DNA from: Glomus cerebriforme
Lineage: Eukaryota; Glomeromycota; Glomeromycetes; Glomerales; Glomeraceae
Length of the DNA stretch: 22,467 bases
Assembly (NCBI GenBank): GCA_003550305.1
Contig: QKYT01001181.1
Coordinates: 1-22,467, forward strand
Reading direction: 5' to 3'
Positions within the stretch are counted from its first letter, which is position 1. The number at the start of each line of letters is the position of its first letter. The position numbers and the translations under genes were made by a program. A model generated the notes under the pieces. The model saw nothing but the letters and a program-made list of their open reading frames with translations. It did not search any database and was not told where the DNA came from. Shown here one piece after another: positions 1-8,291 of this stretch.

Positions 1-10
1 GAAAAAAAGA

Positions 11-250
11 GGTAATAAAAAAATACGAATCTGTCTATTGAAGAAAAAAGATCTGCTAATTTTAAAATTACAAGAGTTGGTATTATTTAAATAGAGGGAG
101 TTGGTAATAAAAAAATACGAATCTGTCTAATAATAAAAAAAGAAATTGCCAATTTAGGCAAAAATCTGCCNCTTGCAGTAATTTTAAAATACAAGAGTTG
201 GTATTATTTAAATAGCAGGAGTTGGTAATAAAAAAATACGAATCTGTCCA
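11..250. repeat. Tandem repeat, about 90-120 bp period, at least two and a half units
   Basis: A 25-26 base core beginning GGTAATAAAAAAATACG starts at 11, 103 and 224. A second block, ending in GTTGGTATTATTTAAATAG, lies between successive cores at about 59-94 and 181-214. The spacing is uneven (92 then about 121 bases) because the second interval carries extra sequence around 140-170. One N falls in that insert at 171. The array begins at the window edge, so further units may lie to the left. It contains no convincing coding sequence. It could be a local satellite or the end of a transposable element. Confidence 0.8.
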
Positions 251-295
251 TATCGGCACGCCATAAGTTACAGTGGTCATTATTTTAATATTCAT

Positions 296-780
296 ATGTA
301 AATCCTAATTCTTCACAAAAAAAAGTTCATTCGTTAATCGTAGGTGGTAATTCAAATCAATATCATCAATTCATCAATTATTATTATTAAGCCACAACAT
401 ATTGATCAATTCTAATGACTACTTTTACAAGTGGCGCAGTAAACTTTGTCATTTATCCTTTTTCATTCACATTATAATTCCTTCCTCCTTACTTTGATTA
501 TTTCCATTTTACGAGTCATTTTTAACAGAATGTTGAAAACAAGCAAAGGAAACCATCCAGAGCTTTAGTGATATTATTTAGTAGTACAATAGCGTGTTAC
601 AGCGCGCTTAGACGAGGACTTGCTGCAGATTTTACCCATAAAAGGGTGCGGGGAAGAATCCTACACTAAAAAATTCTTTGTTTTTTTTTAAACAAAAACA
701 AAAGTAATCTGAAAGTGGATTTATGAATTGTTTAAGCATTTATTATCCTTCGATCTTCTTTTCTTTTTTTTGTTCCTAAA
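296..780. other. Upstream region of gene 1
   Basis: This stretch holds no confident gene. At about 526-669 there is a patch richer in G and C than its surroundings, with an open plus-strand frame of 47 codons that lacks an ATG and starts directly after a TAA. It could be 5' leader, promoter or a decayed coding fragment. The last 50 bases before the gene 1 start are pyrimidine-rich (T and C runs), as in the other family members. Confidence 0.4.
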
Positions 781-2290
781 ATGACTTCAATTTTTCATAC
801 TGGTCTTTTAAAAGATATTTCTTTAATATTAAATAATGCAGATGATTTTAACGTAATTATTCAAGTTGGTGAAGATGAAAACATAAAAGAATTTCGAGCA
901 CATTCAGTAATTTTACGTGCTAGATCTTCATACTTTAAAAGTGCATTATCGACTGAATGGATTACAAAAAAGAATGATATGATCATGTTTAATAAACCAA
1001 ATATCACTCCAATTGTTTTTGACATGATTTTAAAGTAAGTTACTGTATATTATAATTTCTTTAAAATTATTTTAGTTAGTTTATTGTAACTTACTATAAA
1101 AATTATTTTTTTTTTTAAGATATATTTACACGGGCGAACTTGATTTGACAAATCATTTAGGTGAAAATATTCTTGGACTTTTGATTGCATCTGATGAACT
1201 TCTTATCGAGGAATTATCTAACCATGTTCAAGATTATTTAATTAAGGAACAAACAACCTGGGTTCAGAAAAATTTTGTTCTCGTCCTTCATACTGTATTT
1301 GAAATTACGAACTGCAAGAAACTACAAGAATATTGTCTTGAATCTATTTGTTCGAATCCACAATCATTTATTACTTCCAAAAGCTTTCTTTCACTAGATA
1401 AAGATATTCTTTCCATTTTGCTTGAGCGAGACGACATTCCGATTGAAGAAGTTATCATCTGGGATTGTTTAATTAAATGGGGTATAGAACAAACCTTTAG
1501 TTTCGAGAGTGAAAATTACAATATATCTAAATGGGATAATGAAAACTATGAAGCATTAAAAGAAACTTTGAGTCAGTTTATTCCTCTCATTCGGTTTATT
1601 GAACTTACTCCCGCCGATTATTTTGATAAAGTTCGACCTTATAAAGCTATAATTCCAAATCATATTTATGATGAAGTTGAAGAATTTTATTTTAAAGGCA
1701 TTATACCAAAAATTATCAATTTACCTCCAAGAATTGGAAAAATTCATATTGAATCGAAAATTATTGAAAAAAAATTTATTTCTATAATTATTAATTGGAT
1801 TAATAAAAAAGATGCAAAAGTTATTCGTAAAAAAAATGATTCATTATATAATTTTGATCTTATTTATCGAGGTAGTAAATTTAGAATTGATAATAATTCA
1901 TTTAGAAATAAATGTAATAATTTACAAGTACCAATTTTAGTTTTAATCAAATGTCAAAATTCGAAAAAAATATTTGGTGGTTATACTCCGATTGGATTTT
2001 ATAGTAATAATAGTAATAATGGATTTATTTATTCTATGGATAGTTTTATTTTTTCTTTTGAAAATAATGATATTCAAAATATGAAATTAAGTCGCGTAAT
2101 ATCATATCATTATGCTATTTACAATAATTATTATTATGGATTTAATTTTGGTTCAGACGCTTTATATATGCAAAATCAGAATTTATACGCCAATAATAAT
2201 AATAATAATTATGAACATAACTTAACTGACGATATTGGTACAATTTATACTATTGAGGAAATTGAAGCCTTTAGAGTAGTGAAACAATAA
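781..2290 (+). CDS. BTB-BACK-TLDc domain protein (gene 1)
   Basis: Two exons, 781-1034 and 1120-2290, encode 474 residues. The BTB/POZ fold spans about residues 20-126: D22-F-N-V opens it, A40-H41 and the RARSSYF helix (46-52) follow, and it ends with the KYIYTGELDL strand and the ENILGLLIASDELLIEEL helices. BACK runs from about 135 to 211 with a linker to 270, including WDCLIKWG and the VRPYKAIIP segment. TLDc covers about 298-474: FDLIYRGS (330-337), GGYTP (371-375), SFIFSFEN (393-400), FNFGSDALYM (426-435) and a final IEAFRV. It is the most divergent member: the usual SRDG after the TLDc tyrosine is altered, and an asparagine run (about 443-448) sits in a C-terminal loop. ATG 781 is preceded by a T/C-rich tract and AAA. 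By family analogy it may be a Cullin-3 substrate adaptor; no direct evidence here. Confidence 0.92.
1035..1119 (+). other. Intron of gene 1 (85 bp, phase 2)
   Basis: The donor is GTAAGT and the acceptor a T-run followed by AAG. Splicing joins AA to A, rebuilding a lysine codon in ILKYIYTG, a continuous BTB sequence. Reading through the donor instead gives AAG TAA, so a retained intron stops translation after residue 85. Confidence 0.9.
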
Positions 2291-3064
2291 ATTATTATTA
2301 AATTTCAGTAAAGATTTTAGATTTTATTTATTAAATGAATTAAAAAATTGCAAAATATTAATTTGTATTAAAGATATCCTAAAATTAAAACTGGATTATA
2401 CATGCAAATTCAAAAAAAAATCTATTGTTCATACGATATATTATGCCAATTAAAATATTTTTTTTTATTATTAAAATAGTATCCAATATTTTTGTTAAAA
2501 AACATGAGTTTATAGTTTTGATAAATTTGTACGCATATCATTCTTTCGCTCATCTGATGTGTATTTTCGATAATAATGTGTTGATAGAATGGCAAAAAAT
2601 ATTCATAATATAAACCTCAATTATTAATTTTTTTTTATAAAATTATTATTTGTTAAGAATAGATTCTAATTAATTTTACTCATAAAAATCATAAAAAAAA
2701 AACCTTTTTTTCGTTATAAATATACAATTTAAACAGAAATTCTGATTATTTTCTAATTTATATTTTTATTATATTCAAAAAAGATGTATTACATTGTTTT
2801 TATATATAAAAAAAAAATAAAAAGATAATAAAATAAAACATAGATATAATAGTGGTATTGATCAAGCAAAAAAAAAGGCATTGTAATTCATGTCTTTATT
2901 ATCTTTATCATTTTCATTCCCACAAGTAAAGCTAAGAATCATTTATTATCTGATTTAAAATTGTTATGTATTTCTATTTTTAGATTTCTTTTTATTTCCT
3001 TTTCTTCCATGATGATCTCATAAACATAATAATATACAAAAAAATAAGGAAAAAAAAGAAGAAA

Positions 3065-3190
3065 TTCTATCTAAACAAACCAGCCAGTTAGGAGAGACGC
3101 AACTCACTAGTTTAGCCTTGCACACGAGGAAAATAAACTCATATACAGTACAATATAAGGAAGGTAAAGAGGGATTCAAAAGGAATTTTA
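3065..3190 (+). repeat. Dispersed hairpin repeat, copy A (diverged)
   Basis: This copy shares with the pair at 17107-17358 the ordered blocks AAACCAGCCAGTTAGGAG (from about 3076), a CCTTGC-ACGAGGAAAA segment, CTCATATACAGTA and ATAAGGAAGGTAAAGAG. The CCAGCCAGTTAG arm can pair imperfectly with the following ACTAGTTTAG. There is no coding potential. It is probably a small non-autonomous mobile repeat. Confidence 0.65.
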
Positions 3191-3832
3191 GGAATAGAGA
3201 GAAAATAAATTTAATATTAAAATTTTATTAAAGATGTGTCATATGTAATCTTGATTTATCAATATAAATTTTTACTAATTTAGTTTTATTTTTATGTTAA
3301 AAGACACTCATGATTAGGAAATAAATAAATGGCATTTGGCAATGAATATTCCTTATATAGATCAATATGGAATATACTTCCATATTTATTTAAGTCTTAT
3401 TCATGAGCTATACTGCCTATACGATCGAGCTACTTTTAAAACTTCAATTAGAATATTATTTGCTTCTAACATTTGTAAAAAGATAAATAAACATTCCAAT
3501 AATCCCATCCAAAATGTAGAAATATCATCAGATAATTATAATTCTTTAAATTTATAGACAATGTAAGAATCTTTACGCTGGAATAAGATGTATTTGATAA
3601 TCAAATTGACGTGATATATAAAGGTTTGTATTAACATTGATTTTTTCAGCATTTGTGATTGAATTATTATTTAAAATTTATACAATCAACTAATAACAAT
3701 TCCCCTTCCCTACTTTAGTTTCTAAGGATTTTTCTATAAAATTAAAATATCAAATTCCGGAATAAAATTATACTGGAATTCTACTGATAAAACGACTGTA
3801 ATTATTAATAATCCTTTGTAATGTTTCTTTTG

Positions 3833-4129
3833 TTATATATTTTTTTCTTGTGTAATTATCTCTTTCATTCGTTGTCTATTATCATTTATCTTCCTCCAAT
3901 ATTCAAATTCCATGTGACCTTTTCCTCGCATAAGTATTATATCACGTGAGTTTGCTTATTAATGTCGTTACCTGATCTGTTATTTCTGTCCTCTCTGGGA
4001 TTAAATTGCTTCCTTTCTGATGTAACCCACGCGTAGCTGTTTCCCTCGATCTTGGAAGGTTTCTAATTGCGTTGTGCCTCTTGATTCGTTTTTAGAAAAT
4101 TGTTGTAATATGGATACCAGTCTTTCCAT
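3833..4129 (-). pseudogene. Possible decayed coding fragment, unknown family
   Basis: On the minus strand an ATG at 4129 opens a 42-codon frame ending at a TAA (4001-4003). After several stops, the same frame is open again from 3955 to another TAA at 3833-3835, with an internal ATG at 3931. The two peptides (starting MERLVSILQQF and MRGKGHMEFEYWRK) are rich in E, K, R and Q, unlike the N/I/Y/F bias of chance frames here, and the stretch has raised GC. No family is recognised. It could be a remnant of a gene or element, or two exons around a short intron; chance cannot be excluded because each piece is short. Confidence 0.3.
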
Positions 4130-4223
4130 TGACTTTTTTTAATGGCTCTTATATATATTCTAATGCGAAATTTAAATTATTTAAATTTGTAATCCAATGT
4201 TATATAGCGCTGGTTGGTTGTAT

Positions 4224-4250
4224 AGATCACGTGTTATAAACATGTGATCT
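4224..4250. promoter_or_regulatory. Imperfect palindrome with CACGTG-like arms upstream of gene 2
   Basis: AGATCACGTG at 4224-4233 and CATGTGATCT at 4241-4250 are inverted repeats matching at 9 of 10 positions around a 7-base AT spacer. Each arm holds an E-box-like core (CACGTG or CATGTG), the type bound by bHLH factors in fungi. It lies about 250 bases before the gene 2 ATG. A perfect 10-base palindrome, GTAACGTTAC, follows at 4298-4307. Regulatory function is inferred from position only. Confidence 0.35.
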
Positions 4251-4499
4251 GCACACCTGACTGAAATATATGCATTATTCCTAAATTTTCCGAGATCGTA
4301 ACGTTACATCAAAGTTCTGATAACTCAAATTTCCTATTTTTCTTTGTTGATATATTTAAAAATGGATTAATTAAATAATTAAATATTTCTGTTTCCATTT
4401 TGAGACAATCATTTAATCATCAACTTTGAAAATGGCGATAAGCAAGTTAAAAAAAAATTTTTTCATTTTAGCTTATATTTATTTACTTTATTCTCAAAA

Positions 4500-6016
4500 A
4501 TGACTTCAAAATTCCATTCGGGTCTTTTAAAAGATATTTCTTCATTATTAAATGATGCAGATGATTTTAACGTCATTATTAAAGTTGGTGAGAATGAAAA
4601 TACAAAAGAATTTCAAGCACATTCAGTAATTTTACGTGCTCGTTCGCCGTACTTTAAAACTGCACTTGCGACTAAATGGATTACCAAAAAAAATGATATG
4701 ATCTTGTTTGAAAAACCAAATATCACTCCAACAGTTTTTGATATGGTTTTAAAGTAAGTTTATTATTAAATTTATCACATAACTCCATTATAATTATTTC
4801 AATTAACTAATTAATAACTTGCTTTAAATATTATTCTTTTTTAAGATATATTTATACGGGTGAACTTGATTTAACAATCCAATTAGGTGAAAATATTCTT
4901 GGGCTTTTAGTTGCATCTGATGAACTACTCATTGAAGATTTATTTAACCATGTTCAAGATTATTTTATTGAAAAACAAACAACTTGGATTCAGGATAATT
5001 TTGTTCTCATTCTTCATACCGTATTTAAAATTGAGAAATGCAAGAAACTACAAGATTATTGTCTTGAATCTATTTGTTCAGACCCACAACCATTTATTAC
5101 TTCAAACTGCTTTCCCTCATTAGATAAAGATATTCTCTACGATTTACTTAAGCGTGATGACTTTTCGGTTGAAGAAATTGATATTTGGGACTGTTTAATT
5201 AAATGGGGTATTAAACAAACACCTAGTTTGGGGAAACTGAATAGTGATAGAACTAAATGGAATAATGCAAATTATCAAGCATTAAAAAAAATTCTTGATC
5301 AATTTATTCCTCTTATTCGGTTTGCACAAATTTCTCCTGCTGATTATTTTGATAAAGTCCGTCCTTATAAGGCTGTTATTCCTAATCCTATTTATGATGA
5401 AGTTGAAGAATTTTATTTTAAAGGTACCCTAGCAAGAACATTAAATTTGCCCTCACGANTTGGAAAGGTCAAAATNNAATCAAATCTTATTAAACCAAAG
5501 CTTGCTAAAATAATTGCCTGTTGGATTGAAAGGGAAAATGAANAAAACTTACCCAAGAAAAGNTACAGTTTTGATCTTCTTTATCGTGGTAGTCGGGATG
5601 GGATCAATTCTAGTTATTTTCGTGCTAAATGNAATNATCAAGGTCCANGTTTAGTATTAGTCAAACATCAACAATCAACAAAAATTTATGGAGGATATAA
5701 TCCACTTACATATACAAATGTTGGTGGACAACATTATTATACAACTGAAAGTTTTATATTTTCTTTTGAAAATAATGAAGATATTCAAAATATGAAAATA
5801 AGTCGCGTACATCCAAGCTATCCTAATTATGCAATATTCGAACGTTCCAGTGATGGATTTAATTTTGGTGGTGGTACTTTGTGTATGTATGGTCAAAATA
5901 TTCAATTTAGTAATCCAGACTATTATGATGCTAATTCTACTAATGTTTTAAACCCATACAATGGTAATAATTTTGTTCCTGCGGAGGTTGAAGTCTTTAA
6001 AATAACTACTTCTTAA
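4500..6016 (+). CDS. BTB-BACK-TLDc domain protein (gene 2)
   Basis: Exons 4500-4753 and 4846-6016 encode 474 residues. Exon 2 is open from its first codon: it reads YIYTGELDLTIQLGENILGLL on through the BACK helices although no ATG occurs early in it. BTB is about 20-126 (DDFNVIIKVGE, AHSVILRARSPYF), BACK about 135-211, linker with VRPYKAVIP, and TLDc about 298-474 with YRGSRDG (331-337), GGYNP (367-371), FIFSF (388-392), FNFGGG (423-428) and EVEVF near the end. TLDc motifs are better kept than in gene 1. Eight N bases between 5459 and 5648 leave several residues undefined but no frame change. The C-terminal loop around residues 435-460 is rich in N, Y and D. The ATG at 4500 follows a T-rich leader and CTCAAAA. 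A Cullin-3 adaptor role is by family analogy only. Confidence 0.92.
4754..4845 (+). other. Intron of gene 2 (92 bp, phase 2)
   Basis: The donor is GTAAGT and the acceptor TTTTTTAAG. It occupies the same phase 2 position as in the other family members, between ILK/VLK and YIYTG. Read-through meets TAA at once. Its body resembles gene 1's intron more than those of genes 3-6. Confidence 0.9.
5459..5648. other. Cluster of ambiguous bases inside gene 2
   Basis: N occurs at 5459, 5476, 5477, 5543, 5563, 5632, 5636 and 5648, all within 190 bases of the TLDc-coding part. Every other coding region is unambiguous. Isolated single Ns rather than a gap suggest conflicting reads, as expected where similar paralogues or alleles were collapsed. 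Confidence 0.8.
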
Positions 6017-6018
6017 TG

Positions 6019-6139
6019 ATATTCATTTGTGCATATAAAATAATTTGAGATAATTGTTACTTTTTTTGAATCTTTATGCATAAATAGTTTAACAATTATC
6101 TATATGAATATTTATTTAGTAAACTATTTGTGCATAAAG
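6019..6139. repeat. Overlapping inverted repeats just after gene 2 stop
   Basis: Arms at 6072-6091 and 6120-6139 pair at 19 of 20 positions around a 28-base loop. A second, perfect 11-base pair, GATAATTGTTA (6049-6059) with TAACAATTATC (6090-6100), extended by ATATTCAT (6019-6026) and ATGAATAT (6104-6111), uses part of the first hairpin's loop and arm. The two folds therefore exclude each other. The block begins 3 bases after the stop codon, so it is probably in the 3' untranslated region. It may serve in 3' end formation or mRNA stability, or be a tiny inserted foldback element. Confidence 0.7.
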
Positions 6140-6982
6140 CTACTACTATTAATACATATTCCAATTTTGCAATAATTGTTATTATAAATTGGGCAATCAT
6201 TGCTCTTTTAAATGAATTAATAGGTTTCTAACTTCGCTCTTTCAAGAACGAAAATTTGAACAACTTACCTATAACACATCTATATCCAGGATCTGGGCTT
6301 TGCTATATTGTAAGTTAAAACCAATATTTAAGTTGATAACATACATATACAAATACCTTATACAAATACAGTATAACAAAACCAAAGTAACAATTAGCCT
6401 GTAAGCAAATGTTCTGTTCATAATTTTTTCATGGAGGATGTGTTATTCATTTTAGTATACAAATAAAATAAAAAAAATGAAATTTTTTCTTTATAAATTC
6501 TGAATTTACTTGAAAGTTTATTTAATTAATCTATATAATTAAAAAATTTGCCGAAAAATGTTCTTTTAAACAAACTATGCCAATAATACTTTGTGTCATA
6601 AGGAAATTACATAACCATCTGGACCAGTAGACCTTATAAGCAGAGGGTAGAAAGGAACTAAAAAGTCCTATTTAATTGATAATCTACTTTATCAAACAGT
6701 GAAAGGATTCCCCATCATTTGTTTAATAAATATTTATTACTATATTTCACGTGTTAATATGTATTATGTTTAATATTTAATAAAATAGGTTTTACTGCAA
6801 TATTTGATTTTTTTGCGTATACGTCATGAGTCATTAATAAACTACAAGTAAAACTCATAATCGATTATATTATGACACATTAAATTTTTCAAAAGGTAAT
6901 ATAAATGAATATAAAATATAAATACCTTATATTATCATTTTAAGTTTTTTTCCTTATGATTTATTTTCATTTTTAAAAACTA

Positions 6983-7048
6983 GAACTCCCTTTAAATTCT
7001 CTCTTTAACTTCCTTATACTGTAAACGAGTTGATCCTCCTTAATTGTT
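6983..7048 (-). repeat. Dispersed hairpin repeat, copy D (internally deleted, reversed)
   Basis: Read on the minus strand this contains CAATTAAGGAGGATCAACTCG followed within a few bases by ACAGTATAAGGAAGTTAAAG and AGAGAATTTAAAGGGAG. The same blocks occur, separated by about 40 more bases, in copy B at 17107-17228. The middle, with the TTCCTTGCCTGATA stem, is missing. Confidence 0.6.
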
Positions 7049-7479
7049 AAAGTAAAAATTACTAAACTCATTTTTTTAAAATAAAACCACCAGAAAATTA
7101 ACTTAATCTGAATCATTAATGACATTTTTAATATAGAATATGATACTATTTATACTTGATTACATTACAGAAATCTAACTTAGCTATTATGAGATTGACT
7201 CAAATATTAACATGGCAGCATATTAAATAATACAAACTATAATAAATGATGTATTAAAAATTAGTGGGTAACGTAAATTCCTTATACCTCAAAAGAGAGA
7301 GAAGAAATACCAAATGATGTTTTTTTCAGTATTTAGAAGTACCTGTTTAGCCAATGGTGGTTACTTCCACAAATATGATAGCCAATATTCAAAGGTCTGC
7401 AGAACTAGTTACTAATGAAACCATCTCGTTAATAACTTGCATTATATTCAACTAGGGATTGTACCAACCCAGTTTTGAA

Positions 7480-7710
7480 CCTGATTCCAACCGGTATTTC
7501 AGTCAACCAGTTTCAATTATGAAAACTGGTTTGCGTTTCTAAAACTGGTTGATGTGAGTAATTCTGGCCAGAATCATGAAAATTTTCAAATGTGTCGGAA
7601 AATCACGTGATCATAGTAAAATATTTGTCACCTGTGTCACTTATTTGTCACATAATTATTTGTCACATTGTAATTTCTTAATCCGTCTAAATCGGGCGAT
7701 TTTAGACAAC
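7480..7710. repeat. Inverted-repeat-rich patch, probable degenerate mobile element
   Basis: CAACCAGTTT (7504-7513) and AAACTGGTTG (7542-7551) are perfect inverted repeats, with a third AAACTGGTTT between them. ATTTGTCAC occurs three times, at 7623, 7643 and 7658. A near-perfect hairpin, GTCTAAATCG with CGATTTTAGAC, sits at 7685-7707. GC is higher than in the flanks. No transposase frame is visible. The density of small repeats suggests a non-autonomous element, but its ends are not defined. Confidence 0.45.
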
Positions 7711-7774
7711 CTAGGTGTAAAAACGTAATTTGGGCTAAATTTTCATAATCGCGTGATTATTAATAAATTTAGCA

Positions 7775-8130
7775 TTAGTTTCATAATTTTTTATAATTTC
7801 TCAATAATTATCATAATTTCTCGTAATTTCTCAATTATCATAATTTATCATAATTCCTCATGATTTCTCAATATTTTTCAATAATTATCATATTTTCTCG
7901 TGATTTCTCAATAATTATCTTATTTTCTCAATAATTTCTCATAATTACTCATAAAATTCTCAATATCTTACTTCTCATAATTTCTCATATTCTCATAATA
8001 ATTTCTATAATTTCTCATAATAATTTCTCATAATTTCTTATAATATTTCTCATAATTTCTTATAATAATTTCTCATAATAATTTCTCATGATAATTTCTA
8101 TAATTTCTCATAATAATTTCATAATTTAAA
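7775..8130. repeat. Degenerate minisatellite of ATAATTTCTC units
   Basis: About 350 bases are built from variants of a roughly 10-13 base unit, ATAATTTCTC with optional ATA or TCA insertions (for example CATAATAATTTCT, CATAATTTCTT, CATGATTTCTC). The second half, from about 7975, is more regular than the first. It abuts the inverted-repeat patch and may be part of the same element. Confidence 0.8.
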
Positions 8131-8145
8131 ATAATATTTATAATT

Positions 8146-8291
8146 ATGGCTACTATTTGGCCTGAATTACGGTAATTACACAGTGAATCAAAGCTGAAGA
8201 AAAAGCTACTCAGATGTTATGTATAGATGATATTCTGAAGGATCAAACTGAAATTGGTTCAAGGTTTCATTTTAAATCACTTGATAACTAA
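8146..8291 (+). other. Short coding-like patch after the minisatellite
   Basis: An ATG at 8146 gives only MATIWPELR before a stop. A different frame is open from 8187 to a TAA at 8289-8291 and reads a plausible acidic peptide including TQMLCIDDILKDQTEIG. Base composition here is less AT-biased than in the flanks. It might be a decayed gene fragment, but 34 codons is too short to be sure. No family is recognised. Confidence 0.2.

Larger units (their letters stand above)
2291..4499. other. Gene-poor spacer between genes 1 and 2
   Basis: The first 750 bases are AT-rich with homopolymer runs and no supportable gene. Short open frames at 2425-2613 and 3342-3557 are no longer than chance allows at this composition. 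A copy of the dispersed hairpin repeat lies at about 3065-3190. Sequence at 3830-4130 is richer in G and C and reads as possible decayed coding sequence on the minus strand. Palindromic sites at 4224-4250 and 4298-4307 lie 200-280 bases before gene 2. Confidence 0.5.

Noticed and set aside
83..295. Minus-strand open frame of 70 codons
   Set aside because: It lies entirely over the tandem repeat, contains an N, and its composition is what AT-rich repeats give by chance.
590..668. Possible tRNA or SINE because of GC-rich hairpin-like sequence and GGGGAAGAATCC
   Set aside because: It does not match the B-box GGTTCGANTCC and no cloverleaf can be drawn. No tRNA-like B-box was seen elsewhere in the window.
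2286..2291. AATAAA overlapping the gene 1 stop codon as a poly(A) signal
   Set aside because: AATAAA is very frequent by chance at this composition and the position is implausibly early.
2425..2613. Plus-strand open frame of 62 codons
   Set aside because: It has no ATG at its first codon, an I/F-dominated composition and no domain; frames of this length are expected by chance here.
3336..3557. Plus-strand open frame of 73 codons (ATG at 3342)
   Set aside because: The peptide looks somewhat protein-like, but with roughly 9 percent stop codons expected at this composition several frames this long should occur by chance in 22 kb. No family or splice context supports it.
4911..5123. Open frame within gene 2, second frame
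   Set aside because: It is a shadow of the true BTB-BACK exon, which is open in another frame across the same bases.
5675..5905. Minus-strand frame of 76 codons
   Set aside because: It is antisense to the TLDc-coding part of gene 2.
6219..6402. Plus-strand frame of about 61 codons without ATG
   Set aside because: It has a few W/C-containing stretches but no start, no domain and no repeat support, and its second half is plain AT-rich sequence.
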